From assembly GCA_016937715.1 (NCBI GenBank), contig JAFGWA010000092.1, positions 1 to 38,769 on the forward strand: 38,769 nucleotides of DNA, read 5' to 3'. Below, piece by piece: positions 6,808 to 15,364 of the stretch (position 1 is its first letter; the number at the start of each line of letters is the position of its first letter). The stretch comes from Candidatus Goldiibacteriota bacterium (GTDB taxonomy: Bacteria; Oederibacteriota; PGYV01). The position numbers were made by a program, and so were the translations under genes. The notes under the pieces were generated by a model. That model searched no databases, had not been told where the DNA came from, and saw nothing but the letters and a program-made list of their open reading frames with translations.

Positions 6808-7719
6808 GTGGAGTATCAAAAGGATTTCTTTAAGAAGATACTGGACAACCTGTATGATTCTGTTTATTTCTGCGATGCCGAAAGAAAAATATCTTACTGG
6901 AATAAAGCCGCGGAAAAACTTACGGGTTATACGGCGCAGGAAATTGTAGGGACTCACTGCTGGGACCGAAAACTTGTGCATACCAATATCAAAGGAGAAT
7001 CGCTTTGCGGCGGGGACACTTGTCCCGCGGTGAAGGCCATGAAAGAAAGGCGGCTTGTGGAAGAAGAGATTTATTTAAAGCATAAAGACGGACACAGGAT
7101 ACCCGTATTAACCCGCATATCCCCGATTTTTGATGATAACGGCGCGGTGGCAGGGGCTGTGGAAATCTTCAGCGATAATTCAACGAAAATGAGCGCGTTC
7201 ATGCAGATTGAAAAACTTGAAAAACTTGCTTTTATTGACGAACTTACGGGTATAGGCAACAGAAGGTATTCGGAAATTAAGATAGGCGCCAAACTTGCGG
7301 AAACTGAAAGGTATTCATGGGCAAGGGATTTTGGGATGCTGTTTATGGATATAGATAAATTTAAGGATGTAAACGACATATACGGGCACGAAGCCGGCGA
7401 CAGTGTTTTAAAAATGGTGGCAAAAACACTTGCGGCCAATTTAAGGACGGAAGATTTTGTAGGCAGGTGGGGCGGCGAAGAGTTTGTGGCGGTTATTTCG
7501 GACGCGGACAATAAAACGCTGTATGCCATTGCTGAAAAAATAAGGTCGCTTGTGTCGCAGTCGTCCTTAAACATAACCGATAAGGCGGTGGCTGTAACCG
7601 TGTCCATAGGCGCTACAGTGGCAAAAAGGGGAGAGGCAATGGATGTTATTGTGAAAAGAGCGGACAGGTTAATGTATGAAAGTAAAAGTTCGGGAAGAAA
7701 CTACGTTACAATAGGGTGA
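6808..7719 (+). CDS. PAS-GGDEF diguanylate cyclase
   Basis: Predicted to make c-di-GMP from two GTP. The frame is open from 6709, but AAGGAG at 6793-6798 fixes GTG 6808, giving 303 residues. A PAS domain (about 5-125) has 'I-S-Y-W-N-K-A-A-E-K' and a Cys-containing insert (Cys51, Cys67, Cys72; 'L-C-G-G-D-T-C-P-A') common in this PAS subtype. The GGDEF domain (about 140-300) opens with 'D-E-L-T-G-I-G-N-R-R'. Its active site is 'G-G-E-E-F' (222-226), and the inhibitory site RxxD (213-216, R-T-E-D) lies five residues before it. Both key sites are intact, so it should be active and product-inhibited. No membrane segment is present. Confidence 0.9.
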   Translation: MEYQKDFFKKILDNLYDSVYFCDAERKISYWNKAAEKLTGYTAQEIVGTHCWDRKLVHTNIKGESLCGGDTCPAVKAMKERRLVEEEIYLKHKDGHRIPVLTRISPIFDDNGAVAGAVEIFSDNSTKMSAFMQIEKLEKLAFIDELTGIGNRRYSEIKIGAKLAETERYSWARDFGMLFMDIDKFKDVNDIYGHEAGDSVLKMVAKTLAANLRTEDFVGRWGGEEFVAVISDADNKTLYAIAEKIRSLVSQSSLNITDKAVAVTVSIGATVAKRGEAMDVIVKRADRLMYESKSSGRNYVTIG

Positions 7720-7720
7720 G

Positions 7721-8176
7721 ATGATGGAACAAAACGAAGCGCTTGAAAGGATATACAAAACGGCAAAGGTGGTCGGTTATATTCTGTTTGTAAGCCTGTT
7801 TTTTTACGCAGGGATAGTGGAATTTATTTCCCGCAGGCCGGAAATAGCGGGAAAAACGATAGTTGATTTTGATCCGGTCATGTTAAAAAAAATATTTCTT
7901 GTTTTAAGCGTGGTGGTTTATATGATTTGTGTTTTTATCAAAAAGTATTTTTTAAGAAAGGCGGCGCTTGGCGGAAACCAGGCGATTTCATCGCTGTACA
8001 TATCTTCGGTGTCGGTGCTTATGATATGCCAGGTACCCGCCGCGCTTGGCCTTGTTTTATATTTTTCGGCCGGCACTAAACAGGATTTTTACGGGCTGCT
8101 TGCGGTTTCCGCCCTTCTATTTGTTATTTTTTTCCCAAGGTTTCCGGAGTGGAAGAAAGCGTTTAAAATAAAATAG
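7721..8176 (+). CDS. Four-TM membrane protein of unknown function
   Basis: A 151-residue protein with four hydrophobic segments at about 16-36, 50-70, 85-112 and 120-140, and few charged residues between them. I recognise no family. It begins two bases after the GGDEF stop, at ATG 7721 or ATG 7724, and so is probably co-translated with the cyclase. The association suggests a membrane partner, but nothing in the sequence tests this. Confidence 0.7.
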   Translation: MMEQNEALERIYKTAKVVGYILFVSLFFYAGIVEFISRRPEIAGKTIVDFDPVMLKKIFLVLSVVVYMICVFIKKYFLRKAALGGNQAISSLYISSVSVLMICQVPAALGLVLYFSAGTKQDFYGLLAVSALLFVIFFPRFPEWKKAFKIK

Positions 8177-8179
8177 CGG

Positions 8180-8228
8180 TGTTCAGGCGCGCCTTCCATG
8201 GTTTCTGCGATAAAAAGCCGCCTGAACA
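8180..8228. repeat. Inverted repeat between membrane protein and HD-GYP genes
   Basis: TGTTCAGGCG (8180-8189) and CGCCTGAACA (8219-8228) are perfect 10-bp arms around 29 bases. The left arm starts three bases after the stop at 8176. The T-rich run lies about 15 bases after the right arm, so this is a poor terminator. It could be a protein-binding site or an mRNA processing or stability element between the two genes. Confidence 0.6.
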
Positions 8229-8262
8229 GACAGCTTTATAATTCTTTTTCTGGAGGTTTGTT

Positions 8263-9768
8263 TTGCCCGAAAAACTTAATGAGAAAAAACTGCTTGAAGA
8301 AATCAACAGTTTAAGGGAAAAACTGTCCAATCAGCAGCAGCTTGAAAAGCAGGTCAGGGTTTTAAAACAGTCCCTGAAAAACGCGGAAGAAATGAACAGT
8401 AAACTTGCAATGGCATCGCTTGATGCCGTTATGAAATTGGATTTGTCCGGCACGGTGATTTATGCTTCGGAACGCGCCGCGGAACTTTACGGCGCGGAAT
8501 CAGTTGCGGAACTTATGGGCAAAAACGTAAAAATTTCATTAAGCGGCGAAGATCTTGACAGGTTTAATGAAAATATAAAAAAACTTCTGGTTGAAGGCTT
8601 TGTAAGCGGAAGCGAGTACAGTATCAGAAAACAGAACGGGGAATCCATTTATGTGGAATTAAGTTCGGCGGTTATGAAAGACAGTGACGGCAAGCCCACG
8701 GGTTTTATCTCTTCAATAAGGGATATAACAAGAAGAAAGAAACTTGAACGCGAACTGGTTGAGAGTATTAATAAATATAAGACGCTGTTTGAAACCGCGT
8801 ATGACGCGATAACGGTGCATGAATATTTACCGGGAGAAACAGACGGAAGAATACTGGAAGCGAATGAAGTCGCCTGCCGTATGATAGGCCTAAGCAGGGG
8901 GCAGCTGCTTAAAAAGAAACTTTCGGATTTTATGCCGCCCGAGGCAACCGCGATTTCCAGAAAAGCCGTGGAACAAATATCCCAAAACGGGCATTGTATT
9001 TTTGAAACTATGATAAGGGCGGATAATATAACTTATCAGGCGGAAGTAAGCGCCCATATGATAGATTTTGCGGGAAAGAAAGCGATAATTTCCGTGATAA
9101 GGGATATAAGCCGGAGAAAGAAGACTGAAAAAATCCTTGAAGACAGCGCCAAAACTGTACGTAAAATAATGAACGGCATAATAATGGCTATGGAAAAACT
9201 TGTTGAAAAGAAGGATATTTATACTGTCGGCCATCAGAACCGCACGGCGGATTTGGCGGCGGCCATTGCTTCGGAAATGGGGCTTGATAAAGACAGGATA
9301 GCGGGAATATATATCGCCGCGGTTATTCATGATATAGGTAAAATATTCATTTCCGGCTCCATCTTAAATAAGAAAGCTAAACTTACAGGTGATGAATACG
9401 ATATAATTAAACAGCACCCGCAGGCCGGTTTTGATGTGCTTAAGAATATAGACTTTCCGTGGCCTATAGCGCAGATAGTGCTTCAGCACCACGAAAGGAT
9501 AAACGGAAGCGGATATCCCAACGGGCTTAAGGACGGGCAGATACTTTTGGAAGCCAGAATAATAAGCATAGCGGATGTGGTGGAGGCAATTACTTTTGAG
9601 CGCCCTTACCATGAAGCTTATGGTATTGAAAGGGCGTTGGAAGAAATAGAGAGCAACAAGGGTACTTTATATGATCCGGAAATTGTTGATGTATGTATAA
9701 AACTTTTCAGGGAAAAGGGTTATGTTTTAAATGATGAGTTGAAAGACAGGGACAGCATAATTCTCTGA
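8263..9768 (+). CDS. PAS-PAS-HD-GYP c-di-GMP phosphodiesterase
   Basis: A 501-residue cytoplasmic protein with a TTG start eight bases after GGAGG. It has an N-terminal coiled coil (about 5-50), PAS 1 (about 45-160, ending 'S-S-I-R-D-I-T-R-R-K-K'), PAS 2 (about 165-290, ending 'V-I-R-D-I-S-R-R-K-K') and an HD-GYP domain (about 300-480). The metal site is complete: 'H-Q-N-R' near 324, HD at 356-357, 'K-Q-H-P' near 385 and HHE...GxGYP at 409-418. HD-GYP enzymes hydrolyse c-di-GMP to GMP or pGpG. With the PAS-GGDEF gene upstream it forms a synthesis and breakdown pair under separate sensors. Confidence 0.9.
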   Translation: MPEKLNEKKLLEEINSLREKLSNQQQLEKQVRVLKQSLKNAEEMNSKLAMASLDAVMKLDLSGTVIYASERAAELYGAESVAELMGKNVKISLSGEDLDRFNENIKKLLVEGFVSGSEYSIRKQNGESIYVELSSAVMKDSDGKPTGFISSIRDITRRKKLERELVESINKYKTLFETAYDAITVHEYLPGETDGRILEANEVACRMIGLSRGQLLKKKLSDFMPPEATAISRKAVEQISQNGHCIFETMIRADNITYQAEVSAHMIDFAGKKAIISVIRDISRRKKTEKILEDSAKTVRKIMNGIIMAMEKLVEKKDIYTVGHQNRTADLAAAIASEMGLDKDRIAGIYIAAVIHDIGKIFISGSILNKKAKLTGDEYDIIKQHPQAGFDVLKNIDFPWPIAQIVLQHHERINGSGYPNGLKDGQILLEARIISIADVVEAITFERPYHEAYGIERALEEIESNKGTLYDPEIVDVCIKLFREKGYVLNDELKDRDSIIL

Positions 9769-9795
9769 TAAATATATTAAAACGGAGCGGATTTC

Positions 9796-10800
9796 TTGAA
9801 AAAAATATTATTGTTTTGTGCCGGTGTAATTATTATATATGCTGTATATGGATGCACGGGAAGTTCCAATCCTGCGGCGGCTTCTTACAGGCCGCCTGTT
9901 GCCGCGCCTACCGCTGTGCCGGGAATGGCTGACTGGCAGGAACTTGATGTGCCAATGGATACAAAAGGGGTTTATGGCCACGCGCTTTTAAAACTTGGCG
10001 GGAGTATAGCTGTAATTGGCGGAAAGACAGAGAACTCCTATTTGAAAAACGTGCCATTAACCGCTGATTTTGAAACGTGGTCAACTGTTAATGCGAATAC
10101 AGGTTTTGGAGAAAGGGAAGATTTTGCCTATTGTACAGACAGGGATAAGACTTATGTAATAGGCGGTTATTACGGCGGCGATAAAGAGGAAAAATTTTTT
10201 AATGATACCTGGGTTTCGTACGGAGCGCTGACATTCACCGCGCTTGAGACGGGAAAAACGGCGCCGGTATCGCGCGGTTTAAGGGCGGTTGTTTTTAAGG
10301 ACAAACCCCGTTTAAGCGGCGGTTATGACGGCAAAAATTACAGCAATGATGTGTATTATTTTGATAAAGAAAAAGGCTGGATAAAGGAAAAAACAGACAG
10401 GGAATCATTTAAACCAAGGGCATCGCACGGGTTTATTGTTTTTGACAATAAATTGTGGGTTATAGGCGGAAAAGGGGAAAAAGAGAAATTTTCCGATGTA
10501 TGGAATTCAACCAATGGCGCTGACTGGGAGGCGGTAACAACAAGCGCCATGTTTGGGGAAAGGTCTGATTTTGCCTGTTTTGTTTTTGGCGGAAGGATGT
10601 GGGTAATGGGCGGGCAGCTTTCGGACGGTAAAGCGTCCGGTGATGTCTGGTGGTCGGTTAACGGCAGGGCCTGGATACAGGCGGCTAAGGACGCGTTTCC
10701 TGCAAGGCATTCAGCCGGTGTCATAACAGAAGGCGGTGCTGTTTATCTTTTTGGAGGGATAGCGGATAAAATAAAAAATGACGGATGGTGGTCAAAATGA
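9796..10800 (+). CDS. Kelch-repeat beta-propeller lipoprotein
   Basis: A 334-residue lipoprotein with a TTG start behind GGAG. The signal peptide (hydrophobic about 4-18) ends in the lipobox 'A-V-Y-G-C', then a Ser/Pro/Ala-rich linker. The body has four to six kelch-like blades, each with a 'V-I-G-G' or 'W-V-M-G-G' strand, a W-S/W-x-S motif and a 'R-x-x-H/D-F' strand: 'I-A-V-I-G-G-K', 'T-Y-V-I-G-G-Y', 'L-W-V-I-G-G-K', 'M-W-V-M-G-G-Q' and 'V-Y-L-F-G-G-I'. These propellers bind partners or sugars and are usually not catalytic. It overlaps the next lipoprotein gene. Anchoring in the cell envelope inside a signalling island could mean a sensor input, but this is inference. Confidence 0.85.
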   Translation: MKKILLFCAGVIIIYAVYGCTGSSNPAAASYRPPVAAPTAVPGMADWQELDVPMDTKGVYGHALLKLGGSIAVIGGKTENSYLKNVPLTADFETWSTVNANTGFGEREDFAYCTDRDKTYVIGGYYGGDKEEKFFNDTWVSYGALTFTALETGKTAPVSRGLRAVVFKDKPRLSGGYDGKNYSNDVYYFDKEKGWIKEKTDRESFKPRASHGFIVFDNKLWVIGGKGEKEKFSDVWNSTNGADWEAVTTSAMFGERSDFACFVFGGRMWVMGGQLSDGKASGDVWWSVNGRAWIQAAKDAFPARHSAGVITEGGAVYLFGGIADKIKNDGWWSK

Positions 10801-11237
10801 AGAAAATACCTGTGATATTATTGATAGTATTTACGGTTTCATGCGGGCAGATATTCATGATGGAAGCGGAAAAAGCCAGGGCAAAAGCCGGTGATTTTCT
10901 TTATACGCTGTATAAAATGCAGGATGTGGATGCTGCGTATGCCATGACAGACCCGAATTTTGAGAACAACAATGGAATAGGGGCGCTGGAAATAGCTTTT
11001 GACACAGCTAAATTAAAATACGGCCGTTTTGAAGGGTTTAAAGCGGACAGTTATCTGGTGGATTCTGATTCGCGCACAATTGAACTTTTTTACAGGGCGT
11101 TAAGCGAAAAGGGTATCCTTTATCACAGGCTTACAGTAAGGCTTGATGAAAAAGGCAAATATAGAATTACCGGCATGGAAACATCTCCTGTAGCTTTTGG
11201 GCCTTTCAGGACCGAAAGAAAATTTAAAAGCGAATAA
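10797..11237 (+). CDS. Small lipoprotein of unknown function
   Basis: A 146-residue protein whose ATG overlaps the stop of the kelch gene (ATGA). An upstream ATG at 10785 is in frame, but the later start gives a clean signal peptide with the lipobox 'F-T-V-S-C'. After the Cys comes a helical segment (about 25-55) and a beta-rich domain ending 'G-P-F-R-T'. This overall layout, a helix then a curved sheet, is seen in NTF2-like lipoproteins that sit over membrane partners, but I cannot assign a family. Co-translation with the kelch lipoprotein suggests they act together. Confidence 0.75.
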   Translation: MKKIPVILLIVFTVSCGQIFMMEAEKARAKAGDFLYTLYKMQDVDAAYAMTDPNFENNNGIGALEIAFDTAKLKYGRFEGFKADSYLVDSDSRTIELFYRALSEKGILYHRLTVRLDEKGKYRITGMETSPVAFGPFRTERKFKSE

Positions 11238-11252
11238 TAAAGGGGAGATTAA

Positions 11253-11660
11253 ATGGCTGTTGAATGGAAACCGGAAATGTCTGTGGGTATAGGCGAAGTG
11301 GATGTGCAGCACAGGAAGATTATCGGCAAATTAAAGGAACTGTCTGACGCGCTTGAAAAAAAAGAAGAACCTGAAACCGCGGCGGGCATACTTAAATTTC
11401 TTGCGGTTTATATTGAGGAACATTTCAGGACGGAAGAAATGTTCATGCTTAAGTATATATATCCGGATTTTAAGGAACACCAGGACAGGCATCTGGGTTT
11501 CTTAAAACGCATCACGCGGCTTTATGAGGAACTGAACGCGGGCGGCATAAAAGGCGATGATATCTATAATGAAAGTATCGCGGTGTATAACTGGTTTGTT
11601 CTTCATATAGAAAATACAGATAAAAAGATGGGCGCTTTTTTACGCGGCAAAATAAGATAA
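11253..11660 (+). CDS. Bacteriohemerythrin
   Basis: A 135-residue four-helix di-iron oxygen-binding protein. All ligands are present: His20 (D-V-Q-H), His57 and Glu61 (E-H-F-R-T-E-E), His76 and His80 (H-Q-D-R-H), His118 and Asp123 (H-I-E-N-T-D). The N-terminal 'W-x-P-x-M-S-V-G' strand is typical. Length is standard, and GGGGAG precedes the ATG. Bacteriohemerythrins store or deliver O2 or sense it in aerotaxis. Here it sits directly before two sensor kinases, so oxygen or redox input to them is possible but unproven. Confidence 0.95.
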   Translation: MAVEWKPEMSVGIGEVDVQHRKIIGKLKELSDALEKKEEPETAAGILKFLAVYIEEHFRTEEMFMLKYIYPDFKEHQDRHLGFLKRITRLYEELNAGGIKGDDIYNESIAVYNWFVLHIENTDKKMGAFLRGKIR

Positions 11661-11694
11661 ACTGTTTAGGCCATAAAAACTTCAGGGGGCGGAT

Positions 11695-13434
11695 TTGAAT
11701 ATATGGACGGCGGTGCATTTTTCGGCTTTTTTGATTTATTCTGTGCTTGTTGTCTATGTGATTCTTAAAAACCCAAACGCTGTCATAAACTGGATGCTGG
11801 CCGCTGTTTTTCTGTGTATGTGGTTTTGGAGCGGCACAAATACAATCCTTTATAATTCCTATATATCCCCGCTGACGGCTGATTTTGTGCTTAGGGTTCA
11901 GTCTTTGTCATGGGCTGTTTTTCCGGCTTTTTACGCGCTTTTTCTGTTTCATCTGATGAAGAAAACCGCGCTTCTGAAAAATCCGTTTCTGTATATCGCC
12001 CTTTTTTCTGTTACGGCATTTTTTCAGCTGGGTAATTTCTCCGGGCGGATGCTTGTCTGCTGTGACAGCACTTATTTTGGGCTGACGGGAATATGGAAAA
12101 ATTCTTTTTATGTTTATTTGTTTATTGCGTACAGCGCGGTTATTTTTACAGTGCTTATGTTATATCTTATAAGTTTCATAAGAAACCATAAGAAGGGTAA
12201 TTACAGAAAATCTGCTGAAATAATACTTGGAAGCACTGTTATGTTTTTTGTGGTGACGGTTATAGTAAGTTTTGTTTTAAAAGCGCTGCGCATTCACATA
12301 CCGCTTCAGGTGAATATTACCCTTCTTGTATTTGTAGCGGGAATTGTTTACGCTGCGGAAAAATACAGTTTCTTTGAAATAAACGCGGAAACCGCCGCGG
12401 ACAAGATTGTGGAATCAATTGATGAAGGTTTAATACTGACGGATATGGACGGGGTTGTAGTGGAAGCAAATAAACACGCGGTTGAAATGATGAAGCGGTT
12501 TGGTAATCCGCATGGGAAGAATATATTTGAACTTATGGGGGAGAATGCGCTGGTTAAAAGGGTGGCATCCGGAGAAAAAATTAAGGAAGAAGAGGCGGCA
12601 AGGGAAACACCGGAAGGGATAAAGTTTTATACAATATCCGCGGGCCCGGTTGAAAAAAGAGGCGAAAAGTTTGGTTATATCTGCGTCATAAAAGACATTA
12701 CGGCAAGAAAAAAAGCCGAGGAAGAACTTAAATCAACCATAGCGGAATTAAAAAGGTCTAATGCGGACCTGGAACAATTCGCAAACGTGGCGGCACATGA
12801 CCTTAAAGAGCCTGCCAGAATGGTGGCAAGCCATGTGCAGCTGCTTAAAAAGAAAACTTATGAAAAGCTGGATGGCGCTCAAAAGGAGCATATGAATTTT
12901 GCCGTGGAAGGCGCGTTTCGTATGAACAGCCTGATAAATGACCTTTTGGATTATGCCGCCATACAGGCCGGTTCCGTTAAAATTTCAATGCTGAATCTTG
13001 ATTTGATTGCAGCCGGCGCTGTCACCGCTCTTAAACAGAAGGCGGATGAAGCAGGCGCTAAAATAACTGTATCAGAAAGCCTTTTAAAAGTGCGGGGTGA
13101 TGAAAAACAGGCAATAAGGCTGTTTGTTAATGTAATAGATAATGCGGTAAAATTCCGGCTTCCGGGGGTAAATCCGGAGATTCAAATTTCGGCCCGGGAG
13201 GACGCGGGTTATGTACGCGTTAAAATAAAGGATAACGGGATTGGTATTAATGAAGAGTATCTGGATAAAATTTTTAATTTATTTCAAAGGCTTAATCCGC
13301 GTGAACAATATGAAGGCAACGGCGTCGGCCTTGCCGTATGCAGGCGGATAATGGAAAGGCACGGCGGCAGAATTTGGGCGGAATCCGCAGGAGAAGGCAG
13401 AGGCAGTACGTTTGTGATTGAATTTAAGAAATAG
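11695..13434 (+). CDS. Seven-TM sensor histidine kinase (copy 1), Cph1-type HisKA
   Basis: A 579-residue membrane kinase with a TTG start behind AGGGGGCGG. Seven hydrophobic segments (about 5-25, 30-55, 65-88, 95-113, 138-163, 178-198, 203-223) match the HisKA-7TM input module. A PAS domain (about 232-340) follows, then HisKA with His368 in 'A-A-H-D-L-K-E-P' and HATPase with N-box Asn483, G1 'D-N-G-I-G-I' (513-518) and G2 'G-N-G-V-G-L' (541-546). The TM4-TM5 loop, predicted outside, has Cys122-Cys123 in 'V-C-C-D-S'. The HisKA class is that of Cph1, partnered by Rcp1-type receivers such as those at 4967 and 6150. The next gene is a collinear paralog. Confidence 0.9.
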   Translation: MNIWTAVHFSAFLIYSVLVVYVILKNPNAVINWMLAAVFLCMWFWSGTNTILYNSYISPLTADFVLRVQSLSWAVFPAFYALFLFHLMKKTALLKNPFLYIALFSVTAFFQLGNFSGRMLVCCDSTYFGLTGIWKNSFYVYLFIAYSAVIFTVLMLYLISFIRNHKKGNYRKSAEIILGSTVMFFVVTVIVSFVLKALRIHIPLQVNITLLVFVAGIVYAAEKYSFFEINAETAADKIVESIDEGLILTDMDGVVVEANKHAVEMMKRFGNPHGKNIFELMGENALVKRVASGEKIKEEEAARETPEGIKFYTISAGPVEKRGEKFGYICVIKDITARKKAEEELKSTIAELKRSNADLEQFANVAAHDLKEPARMVASHVQLLKKKTYEKLDGAQKEHMNFAVEGAFRMNSLINDLLDYAAIQAGSVKISMLNLDLIAAGAVTALKQKADEAGAKITVSESLLKVRGDEKQAIRLFVNVIDNAVKFRLPGVNPEIQISAREDAGYVRVKIKDNGIGINEEYLDKIFNLFQRLNPREQYEGNGVGLAVCRRIMERHGGRIWAESAGEGRGSTFVIEFKK

Positions 13435-13530
13435 TTTCAGCCGGTGTTAAAACAATTATTTAAGCCGGAACAAAGGCGTAAGCGGATGTTGAATGTTATC
13501 AGTAAAATGTAATTTCCGGAATGATTTTAA

Positions 13531-13539
13531 TGGTATAAT
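13531..13539 (+). promoter_or_regulatory. Extended -10 element before the second kinase gene
   Basis: TGGTATAAT is a perfect extended -10 (TGnTATAAT), 42 bases before the GTG at 13581. The same element occurs before the lipoprotein gene at 26611. It suggests the second kinase has its own promoter rather than depending on the first. Confidence 0.5.
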
Positions 13540-13580
13540 TTATTAAATGTCCTATAAAATGAATAAGGGGAGGCGAAGAA

Positions 13581-15320
13581 GTGAACGTTTGGACAGTACT
13601 TCATTTTTCCGCCTTTGTAATCTACTTCGTTCTGATGATATACATAATCGCAAAGAATCCCGCTGCTGTAATTAACTGGCTGCTTGGAATGGTTTTCATC
13701 TGTCTGTGGTTCTGGAGCGGTTCTAACGCCCTTCTTTTTAATTCGTACATAACACAGGAGAAAGCGGATATTATATTGAAAATTCAGACAATAGGATGGG
13801 CGTCTTTTCCCACTTTTTATGTTATTTTTCTTTTATATTTTATGAAAAAAGAGAGCATATTGAAAAATGTATTTGTTCTGACTTTCTTTTTTGCGATGCC
13901 GTTTATATTTGAGGCGGCGGCTTTTTCTGACAAAATGCTGGTATGTTGTGACAGGACTTCTTTTGGTTTAACCGGCATCTGGGGCAATTCCGCCTTTGTG
14001 TATCTTTTTATAGCTTATTGTTTTGTTATGTTCGCGGTTTCGCTGGGGATGCTTGTTCTTTTCAGGCACAGGCAGAAGAATGTTAATATGAAAAAGTCCG
14101 CGGATATAATACTGGCAACAACCATAATGGCTTTTTCAATAACTTTAATTGTAAGTTTCATACTTAAATGGTTCAGGATACATGTGCCTTTGGAAGCAAA
14201 TCTGGTATTTTTAATTTTTGTAACGGGTATTATATACGCGGCCGGTAAATATGACTTTTTTGAAATAAACGCGGAACAGGCTGCGGACAGGATACTGGAA
14301 TCGGTGGATGAAGGGCTTATTCTGACAGATATACAGGGTGTTGTGATGCAGGCAAATTCGACGGCAAAACAGATGCTTGATATTGAATTTAAAGCTGAAA
14401 AGGATAACATTTCGGAGATTATTCAGGATGAAAAAATAACAGCTATGATACTGTCAGGTGAGAAATTTACGGGCATAGAGTTGTCCCGGGGATCAGGTAA
14501 ATCCGAAAAAATGCTTACTTTATCCTGCACGCACGTTGAAAAAAACGGTGAAAAACTTGGTAATTTGTGCGTTATAGATGATGTCACCGAAAAAAAGGCC
14601 GCTGAAAGAGGGCTTGAAAAAACAATGAAAGACCTTGAAAGGTCAAATGTGGACCTGGAGCGGTTTGCGTATGTGGTGTCGCATGATTTAAAAGAGCCTT
14701 TAAGAATGGTTTCAAACTACATGCAGCTGCTAAAGAAGAAATCATACGACAGGCTTGAAAGCGAAGACAGGGAATACATTGATTTTGCGGTTGACGGCGC
14801 TTTAAGGATGAACGAGCTTATAAAAGACCTGCTGGATTATTCAAGGGTCAATACAAGGGGCGGTAAATTTGAGCCCGTTGACCTTAATGACGCGGCTGAA
14901 CACATAATTAATATAATGAAATTTAAAATAGAGGATGCTAAAGCACGGATATTAATACCGCAAAGGCTGCCTTCTGTCACGGGCGACGGAATGCAGATAG
15001 AACAGGTATTGCAGAATTTAATTGAAAACGGCCTTAAGTTCAGAAGTAAGTCGGGCATACCTGTGATTGAAATAACGGCACAGGAAAACGCGTCTTCTGT
15101 TATTTTAACGGTAAAAGACAACGGCATAGGCATAGAACAAAGGTTTCAGGACAGGATATTTGAAATATTTCAGAGGCTGCACTCCCGGGAGGAATATGAA
15201 GGTACGGGGATAGGCCTTGCCATCTGCAAACGTATTATGGAACGCCATGGCGGAAAAATCCGGGTGGAATCCGAAGGGGATAATAAAGGGAGCGTATTTG
15301 TTATTGAATTCAAAAGATAA
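13581..15320 (+). CDS. Seven-TM sensor histidine kinase (copy 2), Cph1-type HisKA
   Basis: A 579-residue paralog of the kinase at 11695, of exactly the same length and with landmarks at the same residues: Cys122-Cys123 in 'V-C-C-D-R', 'G-L-T-G-I-W' at 129-134, and His368 in 'V-S-H-D-L-K-E-P-L-R-M-V'. Input is seven TM segments plus a PAS domain (about 232-340); the kinase core has 'D-N-G-I-G-I' and 'G-T-G-I-G-L'. Here the HisKA is the full Cph1 consensus, whereas copy 1 has 'A-A-H' and 'E-P-A'. The GTG start has GGGGAGG upstream. A 146-base gap with a promoter-like element separates the two, so expression may differ. Confidence 0.9.
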   Translation: MNVWTVLHFSAFVIYFVLMIYIIAKNPAAVINWLLGMVFICLWFWSGSNALLFNSYITQEKADIILKIQTIGWASFPTFYVIFLLYFMKKESILKNVFVLTFFFAMPFIFEAAAFSDKMLVCCDRTSFGLTGIWGNSAFVYLFIAYCFVMFAVSLGMLVLFRHRQKNVNMKKSADIILATTIMAFSITLIVSFILKWFRIHVPLEANLVFLIFVTGIIYAAGKYDFFEINAEQAADRILESVDEGLILTDIQGVVMQANSTAKQMLDIEFKAEKDNISEIIQDEKITAMILSGEKFTGIELSRGSGKSEKMLTLSCTHVEKNGEKLGNLCVIDDVTEKKAAERGLEKTMKDLERSNVDLERFAYVVSHDLKEPLRMVSNYMQLLKKKSYDRLESEDREYIDFAVDGALRMNELIKDLLDYSRVNTRGGKFEPVDLNDAAEHIINIMKFKIEDAKARILIPQRLPSVTGDGMQIEQVLQNLIENGLKFRSKSGIPVIEITAQENASSVILTVKDNGIGIEQRFQDRIFEIFQRLHSREEYEGTGIGLAICKRIMERHGGKIRVESEGDNKGSVFVIEFKR

Positions 15321-15364
15321 TATAAGTGATAATATGCGGTATTTTAAGTGTGTTATGGAAATTA

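Noticed and set aside
7071-7607. 178-codon open frame on the minus strand opposite the GGDEF gene
   Set aside because: It mirrors an intact conserved domain, has no ribosome binding site and is Ser/Ala/Ile-rich as expected of an antisense frame.
13437-13580. Stem-loop between the two kinase genes as a terminator
   Set aside because: CCGG segments are present, but arms do not pair beyond four bases and there is no T run after them.
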